DNA of 40,018 nt from JBGQBN01 sp041494805 (GTDB taxonomy: Bacteria; Acidobacteriota; Terriglobia; Terriglobales; Acidobacteriaceae), in contig JBGQBN010000038.1 in the NCBI GenBank assembly GCA_041494805.1, forward strand, positions 1 through 40,018, read 5' to 3'. This document shows, in pieces, positions 1 through 7,147 of the stretch. The translations under genes and the position numbers were made by a program. The notes below the pieces were generated by a model, which searched no databases, was not told the origin of the DNA, and worked only from the letters and a program-made list of their open reading frames with translations. How positions within the stretch are numbered: position 1 is the first letter of the stretch; the number at the start of each line of letters is the position of its first letter.

Positions 1-1
1 C

Positions 2-76
<75 letters not shown>

Positions 77-99
77 TTTCTTTTCATCTCACTCCAATA

Positions 100-888
100 T
101 TAGTGGTTGCTTTGAGGTGGTTTGGGCTCGTCGGCGCTGGCAGCGGCAGGCTCTGACTTGCCATCATTCTTCACGATGTACTGCACGATCAGGGAAATGC
201 GCCGGTTCGAGGGATCCAGCGGATCGTCCGGTTTGTGCAGCTTCTGATCGGCATAGCCCCTGACCTGCGCCACTTGATTCGGTAGCAGGCCGCCTTGCTG
301 CATCAAGCGGCGTGCGGCGTTGGCGCGATCTGCGGAAAGCTCCCAGTTCCCGTAGTCGCCGGCGCCGGCGTAAGGCTTGGAATCGGTATGTCCTTCGACC
401 GAGAGCTTGTTGGGGAGTTTCCCTAACGGTTGGGCAAGCGTAAGCAGCAACTCCCTGCCGTCGTCATTGGGCTTGGGACTGCCGATATCGAAGAATGTCC
501 CGGATGCGGATTCCAACAGTTCAATCCGCAGTCCCTCAGAGGTTACGGTCATCTCGATCTGGTTCTTGAATTTATCGAAGTCGTTCATCTGACTGATAGC
601 CTTCTGCAATTCCTCCTTGAGCTTTGGCATGTTGTCCTTGGAGAGCGGTGCTTCCTCTCCCGTGCCGGTCTGGCTGGTTCCTTTCTTGTCCCCAGTCCCG
701 GAGGGATCGTTGAAGTACCCGGCGATGGCATCCTTCACCGGTTTGGAAGTGTTCAGCAGCCAGAGCACGATGAAAAGGGCCATCATGGCGGTGACGAAGT
801 CGGCGTAGGCGACCTTCCAGGCGCCGCCGTGATGTCCGCCGTGTGCGATTTTCTTCTTGATGATGATGATCGGACGCTGGCCTTCCAT
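100..888 (-). CDS. motB: Flagellar motor stator protein MotB
   Basis: 262 aa, usual MotB length. A basic cytoplasmic N-terminus is followed by one membrane helix (about residues 26-47) carrying the family motif AYADFVTAMMALF. Asp30 in that motif corresponds to the proton-binding Asp32 of E. coli MotB. The C-terminal OmpA-like peptidoglycan-binding domain (about 125-245) has the signatures VEGHTDS, LSADRA and NRRISLIV. MotB anchors the MotA5B2 ion channel to peptidoglycan and helps convert proton flow into torque. It lies 12 bases downstream of motA and is surely co-transcribed. No flagellar rod, hook or switch genes are in the window, so the rotor partner is elsewhere or differs. ExbD/TolR-type proteins are excluded by the combination of the YADF motif and the OmpA domain. 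Confidence 0.95.
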   Translation of the reverse strand: MEGQRPIIIIKKKIAHGGHHGGAWKVAYADFVTAMMALFIVLWLLNTSKPVKDAIAGYFNDPSGTGDKKGTSQTGTGEEAPLSKDNMPKLKEELQKAISQMNDFDKFKNQIEMTVTSEGLRIELLESASGTFFDIGSPKPNDDGRELLLTLAQPLGKLPNKLSVEGHTDSKPYAGAGDYGNWELSADRANAARRLMQQGGLLPNQVAQVRGYADQKLHKPDDPLDPSNRRISLIVQYIVKNDGKSEPAAASADEPKPPQSNH

Positions 889-900
889 ACGATTCCCTTT

Positions 901-1821
901 CTAGGCCGAGGCTCCGGCTGGGGATTCGGCTGGGGTGTCGGCGGAGGAATCGGCCGGAGCTGCGGCTGCCTCACCACCGCCGCGGCAGGTCTTCTCCACT
1001 TCCAGAAAAGACGGGCGGAGATGTCCTGGGATAGCCCGGCGCGCGACTTCCACCGCCATGATGGGCGCGGTTCCTTTCAGGAAAGCGATGATCAGAACTC
1101 GCAGGACATTAAGGTAGGCGCGCTCATCTTCGGCAGCCTTCGACATGTTGGCGGCCAGCGGTCCCACCAATCCGTAGCACAACAAAATGCCGAGGAAGGT
1201 GCCCACCAGTGCGGCGGCGACCTTGTGCCCGATCTCTTCCGGGGGACCGCCCAGCGCTCCCATGGTGATGACTACGCCGAGCACGGCGGCCACGATACCC
1301 AGGCCGGGCAGAGAGTCCGCCATGCTGCTCAGGGCCGCAATGGGTTCGCTAGACTCGTGGTGCTGGACCTCCAAGTCGAGCTCCAGGAGTTGGTCGAGGT
1401 CGAACGCGTCCACTCCGCTGATCGCCATGCGCATGGTGTCGCAGAAAAAATCCCGGACGTGGTCGTCCTTAAGGAAAGCGGCATTCTTAGAGAGGATCGG
1501 ACTCTGGGCGGGGTCTTCCACGTCGTTTTCCAGCGCCATCAAGCCCTCGCGGCGCGCCCGGTTGAGGAGTTCATAGATTGTCTTCAGGGAGCTGAGGTAG
1601 CGTTCCTGGCTGAATTTCGATCCTGCAAAAACGCCCACGACGCCGGTGGCTATTTGCTTGAGAATGTGGAGCGGGTTGGCGATCAAGACGGTTCCGATCG
1701 CGGCGCCTCCGATGATGACCAGCTCGGCGGGCTGAAGAAGGACCATTATTTTGCCGTGCTCCATCAGGTAGCCGGCGACTACTGCGCCGAAGACAACCAC
1801 GATTCCGATGATGGCAAACAT
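901..1821 (-). CDS. motA: Flagellar motor stator protein MotA
   Basis: 306 aa. Two N-terminal membrane helices (about 1-22 and 31-50), a cytoplasmic domain, and two further helices (about 166-188 and 198-222) match the four-helix MotA plan. The segment SMADSLPGLGIVAAVLGVVI carries the conserved proline of the third helix, and LVGTFLGILLCYGLVGPLA is the fourth. MotA forms the pentameric ring around MotB and contacts the rotor. The last 25 or so residues are an Ala/Pro/Ser-rich tail that I would not expect in most MotA proteins. A GGAGAG ribosome site precedes the ATG. The gene begins 6 bases after the stop of the PAS/GGDEF gene, so stator synthesis is probably tied to the upstream signalling genes. 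Confidence 0.95.
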   Translation of the reverse strand: MFAIIGIVVVFGAVVAGYLMEHGKIMVLLQPAELVIIGGAAIGTVLIANPLHILKQIATGVVGVFAGSKFSQERYLSSLKTIYELLNRARREGLMALENDVEDPAQSPILSKNAAFLKDDHVRDFFCDTMRMAISGVDAFDLDQLLELDLEVQHHESSEPIAALSSMADSLPGLGIVAAVLGVVITMGALGGPPEEIGHKVAAALVGTFLGILLCYGLVGPLAANMSKAAEDERAYLNVLRVLIIAFLKGTAPIMAVEVARRAIPGHLRPSFLEVEKTCRGGGEAAAAPADSSADTPAESPAGASA

Positions 1822-1827
1822 AATGGT

Positions 1828-2757
1828 TTAACTCTCCGCACTGCCGCCGGCCGCAGAGGACGCGGCTGCGGCATGAGGCTTGGCGGAAGTTTGATCCAGG
1901 GAGTGTTGTGCCCGTTCGAGCAGGGAGTCGATGGTGTCTCCCGCCTGGGCGGTGGCGTGTCCTACTGAAACGGTGACCGACAACTCATCGCCCCACCATT
2001 GCAGTCCGGCACAACCGACGACTTTTCGGATGCGCTCACCCGCCTCTCCCACGCCGGCGGTGGTGCAATTGATCAGAATCGCCAGGAACTGGTCCTCGGT
2101 CCAACGGCCCAGGAAATCACTAGGACGGAGGCTGTTGCGCATGGTTTCCGCGACCACGTGCAGGATGGCAGCGCTGGCCTCGCGGCCGTAGGCTGCCCGA
2201 AAGCGCGCCAGTTGGTCCACTTGGATACGCATGATGCCGAAGGGGAGGTGATACTCGGCGAAACTGGCGTGGTTCTCACGCAGGTGGAATTGCGTGAACC
2301 CGTGGTTGGGGATGCCGGTGGTTTCGTCCAGGCAGCCGTAGGCAGCAAGATTGTGTTGACGGCGCTCGTCGAAGCCGAATCTCTGTTCATCGAAGCTTTC
2401 GGCAACGCCGATGATGGACCCGTGCTGGTCCCGGATGGGGACGATCCGCACCCGCACGGGAACCCGATAGCCTTGCTTGTGGCGCAACTGGATTTTCGCT
2501 TCTCTGGATTTCCCGTCGTGCAGGGTCTGGGTGAAGGGGCAAGTCGAGCCACAAAGCACGCAGCTCTGGTCGTTGCAGTGCACCAGAATGTTCTCACGGC
2601 AGAAGCGCCCAACCACATCGTGGCGCATGTAGCCGGTGATCCTTTCCGCGCCGTCGTTCCAGAACAGAATTTTCCGCTCGCGGTCCAGCAGATAGACTCC
2701 GGTCTGCAGGCTGTCCAACACGGTCCGGAAGATCTCTGGATCCTGGAGTCCCGACAT
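1828..2757 (-). CDS. PAS-domain protein with degenerate GGDEF domain
   Basis: 309 aa, cytoplasmic. A PAS domain spans about residues 5-125 (SLQTGVYLLDRERKILFWN, then a PAC-like end with VRIVPIRDQHGSIIGVAES). Within it sits a cysteine cluster C61-x4-C66-x2-C69-x3-C73. The second half (about 140-290) has the GGDEF fold pattern (LDETTGIPNHGF, IMRIQVDQLARF, VTVSVGHA). The active-site loop reads TEDQF at 220-224 instead of GGDEF, so diguanylate cyclase activity is unlikely; GTP or c-di-GMP binding, or a purely structural role, is possible. It sits directly upstream of motA (6 bases) and downstream of a CheY-like gene. A role in passing a sensed signal to the motor is inferred from position only. 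Confidence 0.85.
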   Translation of the reverse strand: MSGLQDPEIFRTVLDSLQTGVYLLDRERKILFWNDGAERITGYMRHDVVGRFCRENILVHCNDQSCVLCGSTCPFTQTLHDGKSREAKIQLRHKQGYRVPVRVRIVPIRDQHGSIIGVAESFDEQRFGFDERRQHNLAAYGCLDETTGIPNHGFTQFHLRENHASFAEYHLPFGIMRIQVDQLARFRAAYGREASAAILHVVAETMRNSLRPSDFLGRWTEDQFLAILINCTTAGVGEAGERIRKVVGCAGLQWWGDELSVTVSVGHATAQAGDTIDSLLERAQHSLDQTSAKPHAAAASSAAGGSAES

Positions 2758-2914
2758 TTTGGCCTTTGGAAGGTCTTACCAGATGCTTATCGGCAATAAA
2801 CCGGCGGAACTTCAGGGGACACCACTGCCGGGCGCCAGAGGCAACCAGCCTGGGCGCCAGGGACAGGACCGCAGAAGGTTCACTGGGGCCGCGCCGGGTC
2901 TCGAGCAGGCGCCG

Positions 2915-3322
2915 CTAGGACGTGGCCACACCGGCCGCCGTGCCGGGCCAGGCCTGGTGCAGGGCGGCGCGAACCGCATCCAGCAGTTCCTCGTTATCGG
3001 CCGGCTTCTGGATGAAACCGGTCGCACCAGCCTTCAGAGCGCGTTCCTTGTTGTACTGCGGATCACGCGCGGTCAAGACGATGACCGGGATACAGGCCAG
3101 GGCGGCCACCTGTTGCAGGCGCTCCAGCACTACAAACCCGTCGCCGGCCGGCAGGCCGATGTCGAGAATAATCAAATCGGGACGTTCTTTCTGAGCCATC
3201 GCCATGGCGGAGAAGCCATCGGTGGCATAACTAGTGTCGTAATGGTTGGCCCGCAAACGCAGGTTGAGACCCCGCCTTAGGTCGGGGTCGTCGTCAACGA
3301 TCAGGATTCTTGGTTTGTCCAT
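2915..3322 (-). CDS. Single-domain (CheY-like) response regulator
   Basis: 135 aa, one receiver domain and no output domain. Acidic triad residues D10-D12 lie at the end of strand 1 (ILIVDDD), the phospho-acceptor is D54 (LIILDIGLP), the switch Thr is in VIVLTA and the conserved Lys in IQKPA. It would take phosphate from a histidine kinase and act by protein contact or as a phosphorelay intermediate. The gene begins 33 bases after the stop of the REC-kinase and is followed by 157 bases before the PAS/GGDEF gene. Being next to motAB it could act on the motor, but no CheA, CheW or FliM-type partner is in the window. Start is the first ATG of the conserved domain. Confidence 0.92.
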   Translation of the reverse strand: MDKPRILIVDDDPDLRRGLNLRLRANHYDTSYATDGFSAMAMAQKERPDLIILDIGLPAGDGFVVLERLQQVAALACIPVIVLTARDPQYNKERALKAGATGFIQKPADNEELLDAVRAALHQAWPGTAAGVATS

Positions 3323-3355
3323 TGAGTCCTCTCTTTCGTTTTTCCGGTGTGAGCA

Positions 3356-4954
3356 TCACCCGGCATGTGGATGTTTTAATTCCTCGTCGGAACTTTGGCT
3401 TCGCCGAAGGGTTGCCATGACCGTTCCGCTAATACCATCGGCAACTTCCTGCACTAACTTGTCCAGGGGTTCGCGACTTTCCGGGGAAGGCAGGTGTACC
3501 GGCGTCGCGGATACGCTAAATACGCTGCTGGCCTGCAACTCCAGGCACCGTTCCAGGAGATCCCGAATGCGCTTCATCATGATTTCCGCACCTTCCATGG
3601 GGGTGGATGCCGCGATAAAGAAGATCTCGCTACGGCTGGCACTTCCCATCGCCGGAAGGACCAGATCCTTATCCAGGTAAACGCAGTGACGAAGGAGGTC
3701 CAGACACTGCAGGCATACCTGTTTCCATTGGCCGGCGGAATTAGCGGCCGACATGGGCGTGAGTTCAACCTTGACCAGAACGATGGAAGCTCGCAGGCGA
3801 CCCTGGTCGGTAATGACCGGGAACAGGAGCTTGGACAAGGAATAGAGCGGCAAAGTAAACGAAAAAGTGCTGCCATGTTCCGGCTGACTCTCCACCCAGA
3901 TTCGTCCGCCATGGAGGGTGACCAGTTCCTTGGAGATGTAGAGTCCCAGGCCCAAGCCCTTACGGCTGTCATCGATGGCATTGGGGTCCTGATACAGACG
4001 CTCAAAGACCAAAGCTTTGCTTTCCGTGGCAATGCCCCGCCCGGTGTCAGACACAGAGAGGTAAACGAACTCCGGGTCAACCTCCACCATGCACGCCTTC
4101 ACGATGACGGAGCCATCGGGAGGCGTGAATTTGATGGCATTGTCGATGAGATTGATAAGTATCTGGAGGACACGATCGGGGTCGGCGTAGGTCAGGGGAA
4201 TCCTGCCGTCGAGGGCCAATTCCAGGCCCACGTGCTTTTTCTCGGCGTTGCTCCGCAGCATTCTGACCGCCTGCTGGATGACATCGCCAACCGCGATGCA
4301 GCGCGGTTCGACACGGATTTTTCCGGACTCAGCCCGGGTGGCCTCCAGCAGATCGCCAATCATGGAGCGCAGCTGGTTCACGCTCCTGAGGACGGTCCTC
4401 AGGTGCTCCCGTTGTTCGGGCAAGACCGCGCCGGCCAGCCCATCGAGCAGAATGGTGACAAACTGATGAATGCAGGTTAGCGGGGTGCGCAGTTCATGGG
4501 AGACGTGCGACAAGAACTCATTCTTGAACAGCAACTGCTGCTTACGGCTCATGTCGAGGGAAGTGAGCAGCGCCTGGCGCTCCATGGCGTAACGCATGGC
4601 GCGGGCCAATTGCTGGCTGTCGAAGCTGCCTTTGACCAGATAGTCCTGCACCCCCTGGTGAATGGCTTTGACGGCAAGCTCCTCGTCATCCTGGCCTGAC
4701 AGGACAACCACGGGCACACCGGGAGCTCTGCTCAGCACGCGACGGAAGGTTTCAGCGCCGTGACTGTCGGGAAGATTCAGGTCCAGCAGCACCATGGCCG
4801 GAGGCTCCACGGCCATGGACTCCAGCCCGGCGGAGAGACGGTCCACGCAGGACACGCTGACGTCAGCGTTGGCTTCCACCAAGCGCAGGCGGACCAGGTC
4901 AGCATCACCGGGGTTGTCCTCAATCAGCAAGACGTGGGTGTGGTGATTTTCCAT
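3356..4954 (-). CDS. Hybrid histidine kinase, REC-HisKA-HATPase with GGDEF-like tail
   Basis: 532 aa from the ATG at 4954, chosen because GGAGG lies 5 bases upstream; an ATG at 4993 has no such site. The order is N-terminal receiver (about 1-125, phospho-acceptor D58 in VLLDLNLP), HisKA with H153 (SHVSHELRTPL), and HATPase with N-box NLIDNAIKF, DTGRGI and GLGLGLYIS (about 260-370). There is no membrane segment, so it is a soluble kinase whose activity is probably set by phosphorylation of its own receiver. After the ATPase come about 155 residues that look like a worn GGDEF domain (IVLVKVEL, SRSEIFFIAAS, AEIMMKRIRDLLE, VFSVSATPV) without the GGDEF signature. The start overlaps the preceding regulator gene by 31 bases, implying translational coupling. 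Confidence 0.92.
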   Translation of the reverse strand: MENHHTHVLLIEDNPGDADLVRLRLVEANADVSVSCVDRLSAGLESMAVEPPAMVLLDLNLPDSHGAETFRRVLSRAPGVPVVVLSGQDDEELAVKAIHQGVQDYLVKGSFDSQQLARAMRYAMERQALLTSLDMSRKQQLLFKNEFLSHVSHELRTPLTCIHQFVTILLDGLAGAVLPEQREHLRTVLRSVNQLRSMIGDLLEATRAESGKIRVEPRCIAVGDVIQQAVRMLRSNAEKKHVGLELALDGRIPLTYADPDRVLQILINLIDNAIKFTPPDGSVIVKACMVEVDPEFVYLSVSDTGRGIATESKALVFERLYQDPNAIDDSRKGLGLGLYISKELVTLHGGRIWVESQPEHGSTFSFTLPLYSLSKLLFPVITDQGRLRASIVLVKVELTPMSAANSAGQWKQVCLQCLDLLRHCVYLDKDLVLPAMGSASRSEIFFIAASTPMEGAEIMMKRIRDLLERCLELQASSVFSVSATPVHLPSPESREPLDKLVQEVADGISGTVMATLRRSQSSDEELKHPHAG

Positions 4955-5391
4955 AGTTCCTCCTTGAGCGGAATACTGGCCACGCCAACCCAAAATTCTT
5001 CAATTGATTTCACGGTCGCGACGTAGTCCGCCAGAATGCCCGGTTTGCTCACATAGCTGTTCGCGCCCAGCCTATAGCTGCGCTCAATGTCATGACTGGC
5101 CATCGAACTAGTAAAGACCACGATGGGGATCCTTCTGAGGGCGGCATCGGACTTGACCTCGGCCAGAACGCTGCAACCGTCCTTCCGGGGCATGTTCAAG
5201 TCGAGCACTACCAAGTCCGGCCGGAGCGCGCCGGCATATTGCCCTTCGAGATGCAGAAAGGCGATGGCCTCCACGCCATCGCGCACGGCGCAGACATGGC
5301 TGGGCCGCTTGCTCTCTCCCAGCACGTCACTGATCAAATCAGTGTCCGCTAGATTGTCGTCCACCAGCAAGATCTCAGCTGTGGTTGTCAT
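4924..5391 (-). CDS. RcpA-like single-domain response regulator
   Basis: 155 aa receiver protein with the triad in ILLVDDN, phospho-acceptor Asp in LVVLDLNMPRKDG, switch Thr in IVVFTSS and Lys in YVSKPG. The longer form with an extended loop after helix 2 (HLEGQYAGALRPDL) and the SYxxGANSY segment is typical of RcpA-type regulators that pair with phytochrome-like kinases. The ATG at 5391 overlaps the stop of the upstream kinase as ATGA, and its own 3' end overlaps the next kinase by 31 bases. It is therefore probably the direct substrate of the 5388-6587 kinase. There is no DNA-binding output domain. Confidence 0.92.
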   Translation of the reverse strand: MTTTAEILLVDDNLADTDLISDVLGESKRPSHVCAVRDGVEAIAFLHLEGQYAGALRPDLVVLDLNMPRKDGCSVLAEVKSDAALRRIPIVVFTSSMASHDIERSYRLGANSYVSKPGILADYVATVKSIEEFWVGVASIPLKEELWKITTPTSC

Positions 5392-6587
5392 GAAGTTGTT
5401 CCCGCTGGCACGCCGGCTTCTGCCGCCTGCAGCGTGAATCTGAAAGTAGTGCCACTGGTGTCCTGGTCGGCGACCCAGATCCTGCCGCCGTGCTGTTCGA
5501 TGATCTTCCTGCAGATGGACAAGCCGATGCCGTTGCCCGGATACTCGGTACGCGTGTGCAAGCGCTTGAAGACTTCGAAGATAAGCTCGTAGTTCTGGGA
5601 TGTGATGCCGATGCCATTGTCCGCGACCGAGAACACCCATTCGTCACCCTGGGATTTCGCCCCAATTTGAATGACCGGAGTCCTGGTGCCGCGGAACTTG
5701 ATGGCGTTGCCGATCAGGTTCTGAAAGACTTGCGTCAACTGCGAGCGGTTGGCCTTGACCACGGGCAGGCGGTCGTACTTCACCACCGCGCTGATCTCCT
5801 GGATCGCGGCTGCCAGGTTCATCAGGGCTTGCTCCACGACCCAATTGCAGTCGGTGCTGGCCAGGCTCGTCCCCTGCCTGCCGGCGCGGGAGAAGGCCAG
5901 CAAGTCCTGGATCAGCGTCTGCATGCGCGTGGCCCCATCCACGGCGTAATGGATGTACTTGTCGGCCTGCTCGTCCAGCTTGCCGTGGTAGCGTTCGGCG
6001 AGCAGCTGGGAATAAGTCGCCACCATGCGCAGCGGTTCTTGCAGATCGTGCGAGGCCACGTAGGCGAACTGCTCCAAGGCCTGGTTAGAGCGCGCCAATT
6101 CCAGAATTTTCCGCGCCAGGTCGGCTTCGGATTGGCGGCGTTGTTCACGGAGGCGTTTGTCCCGCAGGGCCCTGCGGACTGCTGTGGGCAGGCGGGCGAG
6201 CGAGTCTTTCAGAACATAGTCGGTGGCGCCTTGCTTGATGCATTCCACCGCCTTCACGTCACCCAGCGCGCCCGATACCACGATCACAGGGATATCCAGG
6301 CCTTCGTTGCGTAATATCTCCAGCGCCTCCACGCCTTTCCACTGCCCCAGGTTGTAGTCAGCGAGCACAACGTCAGGAGTGTTATCCCGGATTCGCTGCC
6401 GAAATTCCGCGGGAGTCTGGACTACTTCAGCGGCAACCTGGAAGCCCTCACGGCGCAACTCGTGGAGCACCAGTTCACCATCCAGCAGGTTGTCCTCGAT
6501 CTGCAGAACGCGCAGGGTCTGGGGCGTGCCTTGGTTGGAGTCCGTGCTCTCAGTTTCATGAGCGACCGTGTCGCCAGTTTTGGTCAC
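5388..6587 (-). CDS. Hybrid histidine kinase, REC-HisKA-HATPase, phytochrome-kinase type
   Basis: 399 aa from GTG at 6587. That start is preferred because it overlaps the previous stop as GTGA and has GGAG 8 bases upstream; an ATG at 6632 lacks both. The receiver (about 22-140) has phospho-acceptor D77 (VVLADYNLG). A coiled linker (RQSEADLARKILELARSNQ) leads to HisKA with H180 in YVASHDLQEPLRMV, the form found in bacteriophytochrome-type kinases. The HATPase has NLIGNAIKFRG, DNGIGI and GNGIGLSIC. It is cytoplasmic with no sensory domain of its own, so the input is likely phosphotransfer to its receiver. Regulators flank it on both sides with 4-base overlaps, which suggests a linear relay. Confidence 0.93.
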   Translation of the reverse strand: MTKTGDTVAHETESTDSNQGTPQTLRVLQIEDNLLDGELVLHELRREGFQVAAEVVQTPAEFRQRIRDNTPDVVLADYNLGQWKGVEALEILRNEGLDIPVIVVSGALGDVKAVECIKQGATDYVLKDSLARLPTAVRRALRDKRLREQRRQSEADLARKILELARSNQALEQFAYVASHDLQEPLRMVATYSQLLAERYHGKLDEQADKYIHYAVDGATRMQTLIQDLLAFSRAGRQGTSLASTDCNWVVEQALMNLAAAIQEISAVVKYDRLPVVKANRSQLTQVFQNLIGNAIKFRGTRTPVIQIGAKSQGDEWVFSVADNGIGITSQNYELIFEVFKRLHTRTEYPGNGIGLSICRKIIEQHGGRIWVADQDTSGTTFRFTLQAAEAGVPAGTTS

Positions 6588-7060
6588 GATTTCTGCTCCG
6601 CCGGGTGGGGCGCACCATTGGTCACCGGACACAGATTGGTGACGAGCCAGTAGAGTCCCGCCTGCTTCACGGTGTTGCGAAACTGATCGAAATCCACGGG
6701 CTTCTGGATATAGCTGTTGGCGCCCAGGTGGTAACCATTCACGAGGTCCCGCTCTTCCTTGGAGGAAGTCAGAATGACCACGGGAATGAGCTTGGTCCGC
6801 GGGTCGCCCTTGACCTGTCTCAGCACCTCGATCCCCTCCACTTTGGGCAGCTTCAGGTCCAACAGCACCAGTTTGGGAGGATGATCAAAGGAACGCCCGG
6901 CGAAGGCTCCGCGGCAGAACAGAAACTCCAACGCTTCCTCGCCGTCGCGGACCACAAGAATCTTGTTGGCCAGGTTTTCCCGCCGCAAGCTATGCAGGGT
7001 CAGGTCCACGTCGTCCTGGTTGTCTTCGACCAGCAGAATGTCAACTTCGTTTGCGCTCAT
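6584..7060 (-). CDS. RcpA-like single-domain response regulator
   Basis: 158 aa receiver protein: VDILLVEDNQDD (acidic pocket), LVLLDLKLPKVEG (phospho-acceptor Asp), VVILTSS (switch Thr) and YIQKPVDF (Lys). It resembles the 4924-5391 regulator in having the long loop (CRGAFAGRSFDHPP) and NGYHLGANSYIQKP, so the two are probably an old duplication. The stop overlaps the GTG of the next kinase by 4 bases. The upstream gap of 87 bases to the CHASE3 kinase is the largest in this part of the block and shows no obvious terminator. Likely partner: the CHASE3 kinase just upstream or the REC-kinase just downstream. Confidence 0.92.
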   Translation of the reverse strand: MSANEVDILLVEDNQDDVDLTLHSLRRENLANKILVVRDGEEALEFLFCRGAFAGRSFDHPPKLVLLDLKLPKVEGIEVLRQVKGDPRTKLIPVVILTSSKEERDLVNGYHLGANSYIQKPVDFDQFRNTVKQAGLYWLVTNLCPVTNGAPHPAEQKS

Positions 7061-7147
7061 AATCAGACTCCGATGGCAGAGGTATGGCTCTCGTGCTCAA
7101 GAGGGCGTACCCGAAATCAAGTAATCGAGTGCCCCTTTTGTTCTCGT

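Noticed and set aside
430..1968. 512-codon plus-strand open frame across motB/motA
   Set aside because: Antisense shadow of two clearly identified genes; its translation has no domain and no ribosome site.
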